A stretch of 64,000 nt of DNA from Labrenzia sp. 011 (lineage in GTDB: Bacteria > Pseudomonadota > Alphaproteobacteria > Rhizobiales > Stappiaceae), in assembly GCF_003075075.1 (NCBI RefSeq), contig NZ_QCYM01000008.1:62001-126000 (forward strand), read 5' to 3'. The translations under genes were made by a program, and so were the position numbers. The stretch's first letter is position 1. The number at the start of each line of letters is the position of its first letter. Of this stretch, positions 35,723 to 45,195 are shown piece by piece. The notes under the pieces are model-generated. The model made no database searches. It worked only from the letters and a program-made list of their open reading frames with translations, and had not been told where the DNA came from.

Positions 35723-36622
35723 ATGGGGCCGGGAATGGGCTGGACCGCACGTTTGAAAAAGGTTGTCGCGCTCCTGCTGGTGGCGGGGCTGGCCGGCTGC
35801 CAGACCGCACAGCCGCTTTCGGGCACCGGGCAGCCGCCTTCGGCCGCTGCCGTCGAGAGCGCTCCCCTCCCGGTTGTCAGCTACGCACCGGCGACTGCCG
35901 TGGAGCGCGGATTTTCGGCGCTCGTTCTGAATGCGGCGAGCGGAGAGGAGCTTTATGCGGTCGACGCGGACGCCCCGCGCTATCCCGCCTCGCTCACCAA
36001 GATGATGACGCTCTACCTGCTGTTCGAGGCGGTTGCCGAGGGACGCTATTCCCTGTCATCGCCGCTGACGGTCTCTGCGAAGGCCGCTTCGCAGCCTCCG
36101 GCGAAAATCGGCCTGAAGGCCGGTTCGACCATCACCGTGGAACAGGCCGCCCGGGCCCTGGCCGTGAAGTCAGCCAACGACGTGGCCGTGACCATTGCCG
36201 AAAACCTTGCCGGAAGCGAAGCCGCATTCGCCCGCCAGATGACGCAACAGGCCCGGGCGCTGGGCCTTTCCAGAACCCGTTTCGTCAATGCGACCGGTCT
36301 TCCCGACACGGCTCAGGTGACGACGGCCAGGGACATGGCCAAGCTCGGTCTCGCTCTCAAAAGCCGCTTTCCCCAGTATGCAAGCTATTACCGGGCCAAA
36401 TCCTTTTCCTATGGCGGGCGCTCGTTCCGGGCGACCAACAACCTTCTGGGCAAGGTGCCCGGTGTCGACGGCCTGAAGACCGGCTATATCCGCATGTCCG
36501 GCTACAATCTGGTCGCGACCGCGAACCGTGGCGGCAAACGGCTGATTGTCGTCGTCATGGGCGGCAAGAGCGAAGCGGCGCGGGACAAGGAAGTCGCCCG
36601 GCTGATCGAGGCGTATTCCTAA
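35723..36622 (+). CDS. D-alanyl-D-alanine carboxypeptidase (S11), lipoprotein type
   Basis: A 299-residue penicillin-binding protein acting on peptidoglycan stem peptides. It has an N-terminal membrane segment ending in a lipobox (AGLAGC, Cys 26), so it is probably lipid-anchored in the envelope. The catalytic motifs are SLTK (Ser 90-Lys 93), SAN in VKSANDVAVT and KTG in DGLKTGYIRMSG. The length is that of the single-domain PBP5-like enzymes lacking the C-terminal beta domain. It is 19 bases after the ABC permease, so it may share that transcript. ATG 35735 is a possible alternative start. Confidence 0.9.
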   Translation: MGPGMGWTARLKKVVALLLVAGLAGCQTAQPLSGTGQPPSAAAVESAPLPVVSYAPATAVERGFSALVLNAASGEELYAVDADAPRYPASLTKMMTLYLLFEAVAEGRYSLSSPLTVSAKAASQPPAKIGLKAGSTITVEQAARALAVKSANDVAVTIAENLAGSEAAFARQMTQQARALGLSRTRFVNATGLPDTAQVTTARDMAKLGLALKSRFPQYASYYRAKSFSYGGRSFRATNNLLGKVPGVDGLKTGYIRMSGYNLVATANRGGKRLIVVVMGGKSEAARDKEVARLIEAYS

Positions 36623-36651
36623 AAAAAGACCCCGCTGAAACCAGCGGGGTC
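36621..36651. terminator. Bidirectional intrinsic terminator
   Basis: GACCCCGCTG / CAGCGGGGTC hairpin with an AAAC loop. Seven A precede it on the plus strand, giving a T7 tract for ilvC transcripts on the minus strand. It lies directly between the two convergent genes. Confidence 0.9.
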
Positions 36652-36676
36652 CGTTTGTTCCGATGATCGGGAAAGA

Positions 36677-38432
<1,756 letters not shown>

Positions 38433-38484
38433 GTTCTTCGGGCTTGATCAGGGAATGGGTAAATCCGGTAGCAACAAAGCTGGG

Positions 38485-38503
38485 GAACCGTACGGTACGG
38501 TTC
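38485..38503. promoter_or_regulatory. TetR-type operator
   Basis: GAACCGTACGGTACGGTTC is a perfect 19-bp palindrome around a central G, upstream of the TetR gene that starts at 38432. Its length and position fit autoregulation. Confidence 0.7.
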
Positions 38504-38717
38504 TGGCGAGGTTATTGCACCAGCGGAAAAAGAGGTCAAGAGGGGGGCGGAAATTTTGTGACGGACTGCGGTAACGGACCAGCCTCGATGGGGCGTCCGG
38601 CCACAGGCGAATATCGCCCCTGACCGGCGCGCTCATGGACGGGGCCGCCTGAGTGCTGTTCTGCCCGCGCCGGAAGAGAACAGGGCCCGCCGGCGGGAAC
38701 CACGGGTCCTGATCGCT

Positions 38718-39614
38718 TCAGGGCCGGTCTGCGGCCCGCTCGAGCCAGTCCACCACCACTCTTGCCGTTCCCGTTTTCCGGCTGCGGTGGGACAACACCG
38801 CATGATAGGCGTTGTCCGGCTGAAGGCGGGGCAGACCGATGGGTATCAGAAGCCCGTTTTCGACCTGGTCGCCTGTGATCGAGCGCCAGCCGAGCATGAC
38901 ACCGTGGCCGGAAAGCGCGGACTGGGTGGCCTGGACATAGTTGGAAAACCGCAGACCCTTGGCCGAGCCCGCAGCCTTGTGGCCTGTCCGGGCGAGGTAG
39001 TCGGACCAGGTGAGCCAGCGCCGGTCGGCGAAATCCACGTGGATCAGGAACGCGGAGGCCAGGCTGCCGCCGTTGTCTGCGATGCGCCTTGCCAGGGAGG
39101 GAGCGCACACCGGTTCGATGGTTTCCTCAAACAGCAGCCGGACCTCGCCGTCGTCCCAGCGGCCGTCGCCGTAACGCATGGCAATATCCGTTCCGGGGCC
39201 GAGTCTGGGAACTTCCTGCACGGTGGTCTGTACATTCACCGCAAGGTCCGGATGGTCACGATAAAGGGCCTCCAGGCGCGGCATCAGCCAGTAGGTGGCA
39301 AAGCCGATGGTGCAGGCGATCGTCACGGTCGGAACATCGGGAAGCGTGAGCGCGCGGATATCGTCCAGCGCCTCGGTGAGCCGCTCGCGATTTTCGCTGA
39401 CCGCCTGCAGCAGGATGGTGCCGGCCTCGGTCAGACCGGCCGGGCGGGTACTGCGATCGATCAGTGCCGTGCCGACATGGTCTTCCAGCTGCCGCAGCGC
39501 CTGGCTGATGGCGGACATGGACACATTCAGGTCTCCGGCTGCCCGCTTGGCGCTGCCGGCTCGCTGCACGGTTTCGAAAACGGTCAGGAGCCGGAGCGGG
39601 GGGAGGCGGTGCAT
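38718..39614 (-). CDS. LysR family transcriptional regulator (GcvA-like)
   Basis: A 298-residue LTTR. The winged HTH is at residues 1-62 (LRLLTVFETVQRAGSAKRAAGDLNVSMSAISQALRQLEDHVGTALIDRSTRPAGLTEAG) and the effector domain follows, with the GcvA-like segments LGPGTDIAMRYGDGRW and LSGHGVMLGWRSITGDQVENGLLIP. It is divergent from the dioxygenase/aldolase pair and very probably controls it. The shared intergenic region holds clustered AAGTT/AACTT half-sites beginning 10 bases from its start codon. Confidence 0.9.
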   Translation of the reverse strand: MHRLPPLRLLTVFETVQRAGSAKRAAGDLNVSMSAISQALRQLEDHVGTALIDRSTRPAGLTEAGTILLQAVSENRERLTEALDDIRALTLPDVPTVTIACTIGFATYWLMPRLEALYRDHPDLAVNVQTTVQEVPRLGPGTDIAMRYGDGRWDDGEVRLLFEETIEPVCAPSLARRIADNGGSLASAFLIHVDFADRRWLTWSDYLARTGHKAAGSAKGLRFSNYVQATQSALSGHGVMLGWRSITGDQVENGLLIPIGLPRLQPDNAYHAVLSHRSRKTGTARVVVDWLERAADRP

Positions 39615-39623
39615 GGGCTGCTC

Positions 39624-39650
39624 AAGTTAATCTGGAACTTAAGTTAACTT
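39624..39650. promoter_or_regulatory. Clustered LysR-type half-sites
   Basis: AAGTT-N7-AACTT (39624-39640) is followed directly by the palindrome AAGTTAACTT (39641-39650). The 11-mer TTAATCTGGAA in the first site (39627-39637) recurs at 39761-39771, just before the ribosome-binding site of the dioxygenase gene. The array fits LysR binding for autoregulation and divergent activation. Confidence 0.6.
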
Positions 39651-39781
39651 CTGCTTTTATCGTCTTTTCAAATCGGCTTCACAAGCTCAATTTGTTCAAA
39701 GCATATGAAAGGACGGGGTAAATGCTTGTGGTCGCGCAAATGGCCGCCGCATTTGCCAACTTAATCTGGAAGGTGAAGACC

Positions 39782-40912
39782 ATGCTGGGAACGGGTGACG
39801 CGGGAGTGCTCCTGCAGGAAAACGGCCTCGATGTGCCTCTTGGTGACGGACGGACCGCCTATTTCAATTATTACTGGCTGCGCGACAATTGTCCGACCTC
39901 CTTCGACGCGGAAACCCGCGAACGGGCGTTCGACATCTTTGCCGAAGCGGAGGCGCCCAGAGCCGAAACCGCGGCGATTGCCGGCGGGCATCTTGAAATC
40001 ACCTGGGCCGGCTCGGGGCATGTCACCCGCATGCCGCTGGAGTTCCTGAACGACTATGCGGCGGGGGAAAAACGCGCCGATCCCGCCAATCTGGCCCGGC
40101 GGCCCTGGTATGGGGATCACTATGCGAAGATCGCCCGGTTTTCCCATGCGGAACTCATTGCCGACAAGGCGCATGTCAGGGACTGGGTGCAGGCCATGCT
40201 CATCGACGGCGTTGCGCTGCTCACCGGCCTGCCCGATACGGATGACGCCCTGCTGGAGACCGCAGGCCTGATCGGTCATGTGCGCCCGAGCTATTTCGGA
40301 CTGACCTTCGAGGTGAAAACCCACATCAAGCCGACCAATCTGGCCTTTACCTCCAAGGCGCTGCCGCTGCACACGGATCTGCCGGACGAGGATCTGGCGC
40401 CCGGCGTCCAGTTCCTGCATTGCCGGGCGAATTCGGTCGAGGGCGGCAACAGTCTCTTTGTCGACGGACTGGCGGTGGCGGAAGATTTCCGCAAGGCCTA
40501 TCCGGAAGATTTCGAGCTTCTGGTGTCCGTCGATGTGCCCTATTACTGCGAACATGACAGCTTCGACATGCGCTCCCGCCAGCACGTGATCGAACTGGAT
40601 GAATACGGCAATGTGTCCGGTGTGACCATCAGTCAGCACCATGCCGATATTTTCGACATGCCGCAGCAGGATCTGGACCGCTTCTACCCGGCCTTCTGTC
40701 GCTTCGGACAGATGATGCGGAACGAAAAATACCTGATGCGGTTCCGTCTGAATGCCGGGGAATGTATCGTCTTCGACAACCACCGGATCGTGCATGGCCG
40801 GGCGGCCTATACGGCGACCAGCGGCGACCGGCATTTGCGCGGCTGTTACACCGACCGGGGCGAGTTGCGCTCCACCTACCGGGTACTTGCCGGAGAAGGA
40901 CGATTCAAATGA
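39782..40912 (+). CDS. Gamma-butyrobetaine hydroxylase-like 2-oxoglutarate dioxygenase
   Basis: A 376-residue protein. The N-terminal GBBH-like domain (about 15-90) shows YFNYYWLRDNCPTS, and the C-terminal TauD domain carries the iron triad H197-x-D199 (LPLHTDLPDED) and the distal His in NHRIVHGRAAY. From memory of the family, the N-terminal zinc site uses three Cys and a His. Here only the first Cys (C37) remains, so that site is probably lost. The substrate may be a trimethylammonium compound or something else. ATG 39782 follows GGAAGGTGAAG; an upstream ATG at 39722 would place the LysR-like repeat inside the gene. It overlaps the aldolase gene by four bases. Confidence 0.83.
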   Translation: MLGTGDAGVLLQENGLDVPLGDGRTAYFNYYWLRDNCPTSFDAETRERAFDIFAEAEAPRAETAAIAGGHLEITWAGSGHVTRMPLEFLNDYAAGEKRADPANLARRPWYGDHYAKIARFSHAELIADKAHVRDWVQAMLIDGVALLTGLPDTDDALLETAGLIGHVRPSYFGLTFEVKTHIKPTNLAFTSKALPLHTDLPDEDLAPGVQFLHCRANSVEGGNSLFVDGLAVAEDFRKAYPEDFELLVSVDVPYYCEHDSFDMRSRQHVIELDEYGNVSGVTISQHHADIFDMPQQDLDRFYPAFCRFGQMMRNEKYLMRFRLNAGECIVFDNHRIVHGRAAYTATSGDRHLRGCYTDRGELRSTYRVLAGEGRFK

Positions 40913-41670
40913 AACTGGAAACCGGGATTTCGGCGGATACGACGGGCAGTGAACAGGCCCTGCGGGAGGACCTGGCGGCAGCCTTCCGGCTGGCGGTGAA
41001 ATTCGGCTGGCACGAGTCCGTCGGCAATCATTTCAGCGCGGCGGTGTCGGAGGATGGCGCAACATTCCTGATGAACCCCAAGTGGCGGCATTTTTCGGAG
41101 ATCCGGGCCAGCGATCTGCTGCTGCTCGACGCCCATGACGACCGGGTCATGGCCGGGGACAACGCTCCGGACCCTTCCGCCTGGTGTATTCACGGCACGG
41201 TTCACCGCATGAATCCCGCCGCAAGAGTGTTGTTCCATTGCCATCCGCCGAATGCGACCGCGCTGGCGACGCTGCAGGATCCCTCGATGCGGCCGATTGA
41301 TCTCAACACGGCCCGCTTCTTCGGCAAGGTAGCCATCGATCCCGGGTTCGGCGGCATGGCGGATGACGCGGAAGAAGGGCGGCGGATCGCCGAGACGCTG
41401 GGCGACAAGCCGGTGCTGATCATGGGCAATCATGGCGTATCCGTTTCCGCCGCAAACGTCGCCGAAGCCTTCGAGCATCTCTATTTCTTCGAACGGGCTG
41501 CCGAAACCCTCCTGAAGGCCTATGCAACCGGCCGGCCGCTGGCGATCATGTCCGACAATCTCGCCGCCAAGACCGCCGCCGAGTGGGAGCCCTACAAGGG
41601 CATGGGCCATGCGCATTTCGACCATCTGAAGCGGGAACTGGACAGGACACAGCCCGACTACCGCGACTGA
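40909..41670 (+). CDS. Class II aldolase/adducin-like protein lacking the catalytic Glu
   Basis: A 253-residue protein. The three metal-binding His are present: H110 and H112 in LFHCHPP and H175 in MGNHGVSV. In true L-fuculose-phosphate-type aldolases a catalytic Glu sits in an S-x-E-W motif before the first helix. Here the equivalent segment is PSAWCIHGTVHR with Ala at 91. It therefore resembles the adducin-like subgroup, whose activities differ (decarboxylase or unknown). It is translationally coupled to the dioxygenase (ATGA) and presumably acts on its product. Compare the aldolase at 52121, which keeps the Glu. Confidence 0.83.
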   Translation: MKLETGISADTTGSEQALREDLAAAFRLAVKFGWHESVGNHFSAAVSEDGATFLMNPKWRHFSEIRASDLLLLDAHDDRVMAGDNAPDPSAWCIHGTVHRMNPAARVLFHCHPPNATALATLQDPSMRPIDLNTARFFGKVAIDPGFGGMADDAEEGRRIAETLGDKPVLIMGNHGVSVSAANVAEAFEHLYFFERAAETLLKAYATGRPLAIMSDNLAAKTAAEWEPYKGMGHAHFDHLKRELDRTQPDYRD

Positions 41671-41896
41671 GGAGCACGGACACCGCCGGGAATATTCTCT
41701 GCTTCCCGGCGCCGCATGTCCGCCGTCACACCTCTGTCTGCCCTCAAGGCGGCAGGCAGGGGACAAGAGGGGATCTGGCAGGCCGGTCCGCAGGCTCACA
41801 CACCGGAAAATGCCGCTGTAGTAGTCGCCTAATACCCGTTTTCTCCCGCCTCCTGATAGGCTTTGCGCATCGTTTTCTGCTCTGGGAGGAAAAAGC

Positions 41897-42490
41897 ATGA
41901 GCGCGAAGAAACTTCTCATGATTACCGGTGATTTCACCGAGGACTACGAGACCATGGTGCCGTTCCAGACGCTTCTGGCAATGGGCTATGAAGTCGATGC
42001 GGTCTGTCCGGGCAAGAAGGCCGGCGACACGGTTGCGACCTGCATCCACGATTTCGAGGGCGACCAGACCTATTCGGAAAAGCGCGGCCACAATTTCACG
42101 CTCAATGCGACCTTTGCCGAGGTGGATGTCGCCCAGTACGACGCCCTGGTGATCCCGGGCGGCCGTGCGCCGGAGTATCTGCGTCTCGACGCCGATGTCA
42201 TCGCAGCGGTCAGGCACTTCATGGATGAAGGCAAGCCGGTTGCCGCCATCTGTCATGGCGCGCAGATCCTCAGCGCCGCGAAGGTCATCGAGGGACGCAC
42301 TGTCTCCGCTTACCCGGCCTGCCGCCCGGAGGTGGAGCTGGCTGGCGCGACCTATGCGGATATCGCCATCGACGGCGCCGTAACCGACGGCAATCTCGTT
42401 ACCGCTCCTGCCTGGCCGGCCCATCCGGCATGGCTGTCGCAGTTCAACGCTGTGCTGAACGGGAAAGCTGCAGGTTCCATCGCCGCCTGA
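41897..42490 (+). CDS. DJ-1/PfpI family protein
   Basis: A 197-residue single-domain protein with the nucleophile-elbow Cys in [13 protein letters not shown] and the family Glu/Asp region in [15 protein letters not shown]. Relatives include glyoxalase III/deglycase-like and stress proteins; this one is close to the PfpI/YhbO group in length. There is no signal peptide. ATG 41897 has GGAGGAAAA upstream. It follows the dioxygenase/aldolase operon after 226 bases, in which I see no operator; it is probably independent. Confidence 0.88.
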   Translation: MSAKKLLMITGDFTEDYETMVPFQTLLAMGYEVDAVCPGKKAGDTVATCIHDFEGDQTYSEKRGHNFTLNATFAEVDVAQYDALVIPGGRAPEYLRLDADVIAAVRHFMDEGKPVAAICHGAQILSAAKVIEGRTVSAYPACRPEVELAGATYADIAIDGAVTDGNLVTAPAWPAHPAWLSQFNAVLNGKAAGSIAA

Positions 42491-42644
42491 CGGAGCCACC
42501 ATCTTCCGCACCTTCCGGCTGTCTCCCACAAACAGGCACCGGAAGGCTACGGTTCCTGCCCGAGGCTGCACGCAGTCCTTGGGCAGGCTTTTCAGTGACC
42601 TGGAAAAGCAATAGGATCACGGTCTACAGCGACCGGATACAGCC

Positions 42645-42995
42645 ATGTGCAAACTCTTCATCGACGCCAACCCGAACCTCTGGGAAAGTAGCACCAGATC
42701 CCTGCGTATCGACGGAATGGTCACGTCCGTGCGTCTGGAAACCTTTTTCTGGAAGGTGCTGGAAGAAATCGCCGGACGCGACGGCATGAATGTCGTCCAG
42801 CTCATCACCCGGCTGCATCACGAGAGCATTGATGCCGGGCATGATCTCGGCAATTTCACGAGTTTTCTGCGGGTCTGCTGCGGGCGTTATCTCGCCCTGC
42901 AGCTTTCGGGCGACGTGCCCACCGACACCCGTCTGCCGATTTCTGGCCTCGATGCGGATGGCATCCTGGAAGCGGAAACCGGCCGGTTTCACTGA
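42645..42995 (+). CDS. Ribbon-helix-helix domain protein
   Basis: A 116-residue protein with an RHH domain around residues 16-62 (TRSLRIDGMVTSVRLETFFWKVLEEIAGRDGMNVVQLITRLHHESID), followed by a helical tail (SFLRVCCGRYLALQLSG). It is the same broad family as the 75-residue protein at 13083 but longer. It is probably a DNA-binding regulator; the target is unknown. It converges with opgH, 12 bases away. Confidence 0.82.
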   Translation: MCKLFIDANPNLWESSTRSLRIDGMVTSVRLETFFWKVLEEIAGRDGMNVVQLITRLHHESIDAGHDLGNFTSFLRVCCGRYLALQLSGDVPTDTRLPISGLDADGILEAETGRFH

Positions 42996-43007
42996 GAGAC
43001 GGACGGT

Positions 43008-44807
43008 TCAGGCCGTCTCGGCGCTCATGTGCGCAGGCATGGATGCGGACACGCGGTCCGCATCGCCTTCCAGCAAGGCGTTCTGCATTTCGGCGGCAAT
43101 CGGGACCGGCCCGGCATCGGACGGGACCGCCAGGAGGCCGAGCCGTCGGCATATCTCTCCCATCAGGACCGAAGAGGTCATCCACACCAGGAGCGGTGCC
43201 AGGACCAGCGGCAGCGCGACGGGCAGGAGCCAGTAGAACAGCTCCGGCACGTAATAGCGCGAAAAGGCGACGCCGGCCGCGCCTGTCAGAGTCATCCACC
43301 ATGTTGCGCTGATGGCGGCGCCGAGCGGCAGGGACCCGTCGTCCCGCTCCGCCGTCGGCCAGCCTGAATCGGCCCCGGTCAGAACCTGCACCACCGAGCG
43401 GCAATGGAACATCATCAGGACCGGGGCCAGGACCGAGGTCAGGAGGATCTCGATCAGGAAGCTGACAACGAGCCGCAGCGGACCGCCGAAGGTCTTTGCG
43501 TCGCCGCCCGCAAGGGTCCTGACCACGAGCAGAAGCTTGGGCAGGATCAGCAGGGCGACGAGACCGAACAGCAGGGCGAGCGCGGTGGCCGTTTCCGGAT
43601 GGGGAAAGACGGGGAAGGGGGAATAGCCGTCGAAATAGACCGGTGGCGGAGCCATCAGCGGTGCGGTCAGGCTGGTCAGCAGAAACAGGAACCAGATCGG
43701 CGAGGCCAGATAGGCGAAGATCCCCTGGAGGATCGAGACCCGGCTCCAGAACCGCAGGCGTGGCGCGGCCAGGATGCGGCTGTGCTGAAGATTGCCCTGG
43801 CACCAGCGCCGGTCGCGCTTGGCGTAGTCGACCATGTTGGCCGGAGCTTCCTCGTAGGAACCGGTCAGGTCCGGATCAAGGCGCACCTTCCAGCCGTCGC
43901 GCGCCAGCAGCGCGGCTTCCACCGTGTCGTGACTGAGGATATGCCCGCCGAAGGGCGGCTTGCCCTGAAGGGGCGCCATGCCGCAGGCCGCCGCGAAGGC
44001 CCGAGTGCGGATCAGTGCATTGTGGCCCCAGAACGTGCCTTCCTCGCCCTGGACGGCGGCGAGTCCGCGCGCGAAGTAAGGGCCGTAGAGGGATGTGGCG
44101 AACTGCAGAAGCCGGCCGTAGAGGGTTTTCAGGCCGATGATCTGCGGCAGCGATTGCAGCAGCCCGACGCGCGGGGCGGCTTCCATGCGCCGCACCATCT
44201 CCACGATGGTTTCTCCGTCCATGAGACTGTCGGCGTCCAGAACCAGCATGTATTCGTAGGCGCCGCCGGAGGTCTGGACAAAATCCGCGATATTGCCGGC
44301 CTTGCGGCCGATGTTCCTGTCCCGGTGCCGGTAGAACAGGCGCCCGCCCGCCTGGTGACGGAGGAGCAACTGGCGATAGGCGGATTGTTCCCTGGCGGCG
44401 ATGTCGGGTTTCGTCGTGTCGGACAGGACGTAAAAGTCGAAACAATGTGCCTCGGGCAGGCGGTCGATCGACTTCATGATGGCCGCGAGCCGGGCGAATA
44501 CCGGACCGGTGGCTTCATTGTAGATCGGCATCAGGATGGCGGTGCGCCCTTCCGGCCGCACGTCCGCACGGGCGGCCTTCTGCGGAGCGAAGAGGATGCC
44601 GAAGAGCGCGATGCAGCCGCCCCAGGCCAGCCAGAAGGCGGCGATTGCCATCAGCGCGATGCGCACCACGTCAAGCCGGTCGAACCCGTCCGACTGGACA
44701 ACGTTGGCAAACATGAAGGAAGCGGCGATGGTCAGGAGGACCGCGATCAGAACCATGGCCAGCCGGCGCGGGCCGGCGGGCTGGACCCCGGCACCGGCGG
44801 GCCGCAT
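43008..44807 (-). CDS. opgH: Osmoregulated periplasmic glucan glucosyltransferase, short form
   Basis: A 599-residue inner-membrane family 2 glycosyltransferase that polymerises glucose from UDP-glucose. It has two N-terminal membrane segments, the GT2 domain with PIYNEATG, DADSLMDG and the acceptor motif RRWCQGNLQH, and several C-terminal membrane segments. E. coli OpgH is about 850 residues; the long N-terminal region is absent here, as in the shorter alphaproteobacterial proteins. It starts two bases after the opgI stop. The role is envelope glucan synthesis under low osmolarity. Confidence 0.93.
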   Translation of the reverse strand: MRPAGAGVQPAGPRRLAMVLIAVLLTIAASFMFANVVQSDGFDRLDVVRIALMAIAAFWLAWGGCIALFGILFAPQKAARADVRPEGRTAILMPIYNEATGPVFARLAAIMKSIDRLPEAHCFDFYVLSDTTKPDIAAREQSAYRQLLLRHQAGGRLFYRHRDRNIGRKAGNIADFVQTSGGAYEYMLVLDADSLMDGETIVEMVRRMEAAPRVGLLQSLPQIIGLKTLYGRLLQFATSLYGPYFARGLAAVQGEEGTFWGHNALIRTRAFAAACGMAPLQGKPPFGGHILSHDTVEAALLARDGWKVRLDPDLTGSYEEAPANMVDYAKRDRRWCQGNLQHSRILAAPRLRFWSRVSILQGIFAYLASPIWFLFLLTSLTAPLMAPPPVYFDGYSPFPVFPHPETATALALLFGLVALLILPKLLLVVRTLAGGDAKTFGGPLRLVVSFLIEILLTSVLAPVLMMFHCRSVVQVLTGADSGWPTAERDDGSLPLGAAISATWWMTLTGAAGVAFSRYYVPELFYWLLPVALPLVLAPLLVWMTSSVLMGEICRRLGLLAVPSDAGPVPIAAEMQNALLEGDADRVSASMPAHMSAETA

Positions 44808-44808
44808 G

Positions 44809-45195
44809 TCAGCGGTTCCTCGCCGGAGCCGGCGTGCGTTTCATCTGCGGCCGGACCATGTGCAGCACTCTTTGCCAGCGTGTGGCGAGCGGTGCCAGGC
44901 GACGGGAAAGAGGTGGCTCGAGGTCATGAGACGGCATATCGAGACGGTGCAGGGGCGGTGGAACGATCATGGTGCGGATCACGCGCGCCCGTTCCTCAGG
45001 CCGGCCTTTTCCGGCCAGAAAGGCGTCGGCGGCCAGCAGCGTTTCGCTCCCGAAGCGGTGCTCGGAAAGGGCAAGCTCCAGAATGTCGTCGGACAGGTCC
45101 GGCCGTCGGAGCACGTGCCGGATTTCCTCGTATAGGGAGCCGTTGCCACGCGGCTCCGGAAGCGGCTGTGAGCCAGTGTCATTGTATGATGTCAT
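44809..45195 (-). CDS. opgI: OpgI-like small protein of the glucan operon
   Basis: A 128-residue protein with no recognisable domain, rich in Arg/Pro at the end (PQMKRTPAPARNR) and helical in the middle (LYEEIRHVLRRPDLSDDILELALSEHRFGSETLLAADAFLAG). It lies between opgG and opgH with a four-base overlap to opgG (ATGA at 45192-45195). The position matches opgI of the opgGIH operon described in Rhodobacter sphaeroides; I have assigned it by position, not by a domain. It may replace part of the missing OpgH N-terminus. Confidence 0.75.
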   Translation of the reverse strand: MTSYNDTGSQPLPEPRGNGSLYEEIRHVLRRPDLSDDILELALSEHRFGSETLLAADAFLAGKGRPEERARVIRTMIVPPPLHRLDMPSHDLEPPLSRRLAPLATRWQRVLHMVRPQMKRTPAPARNR

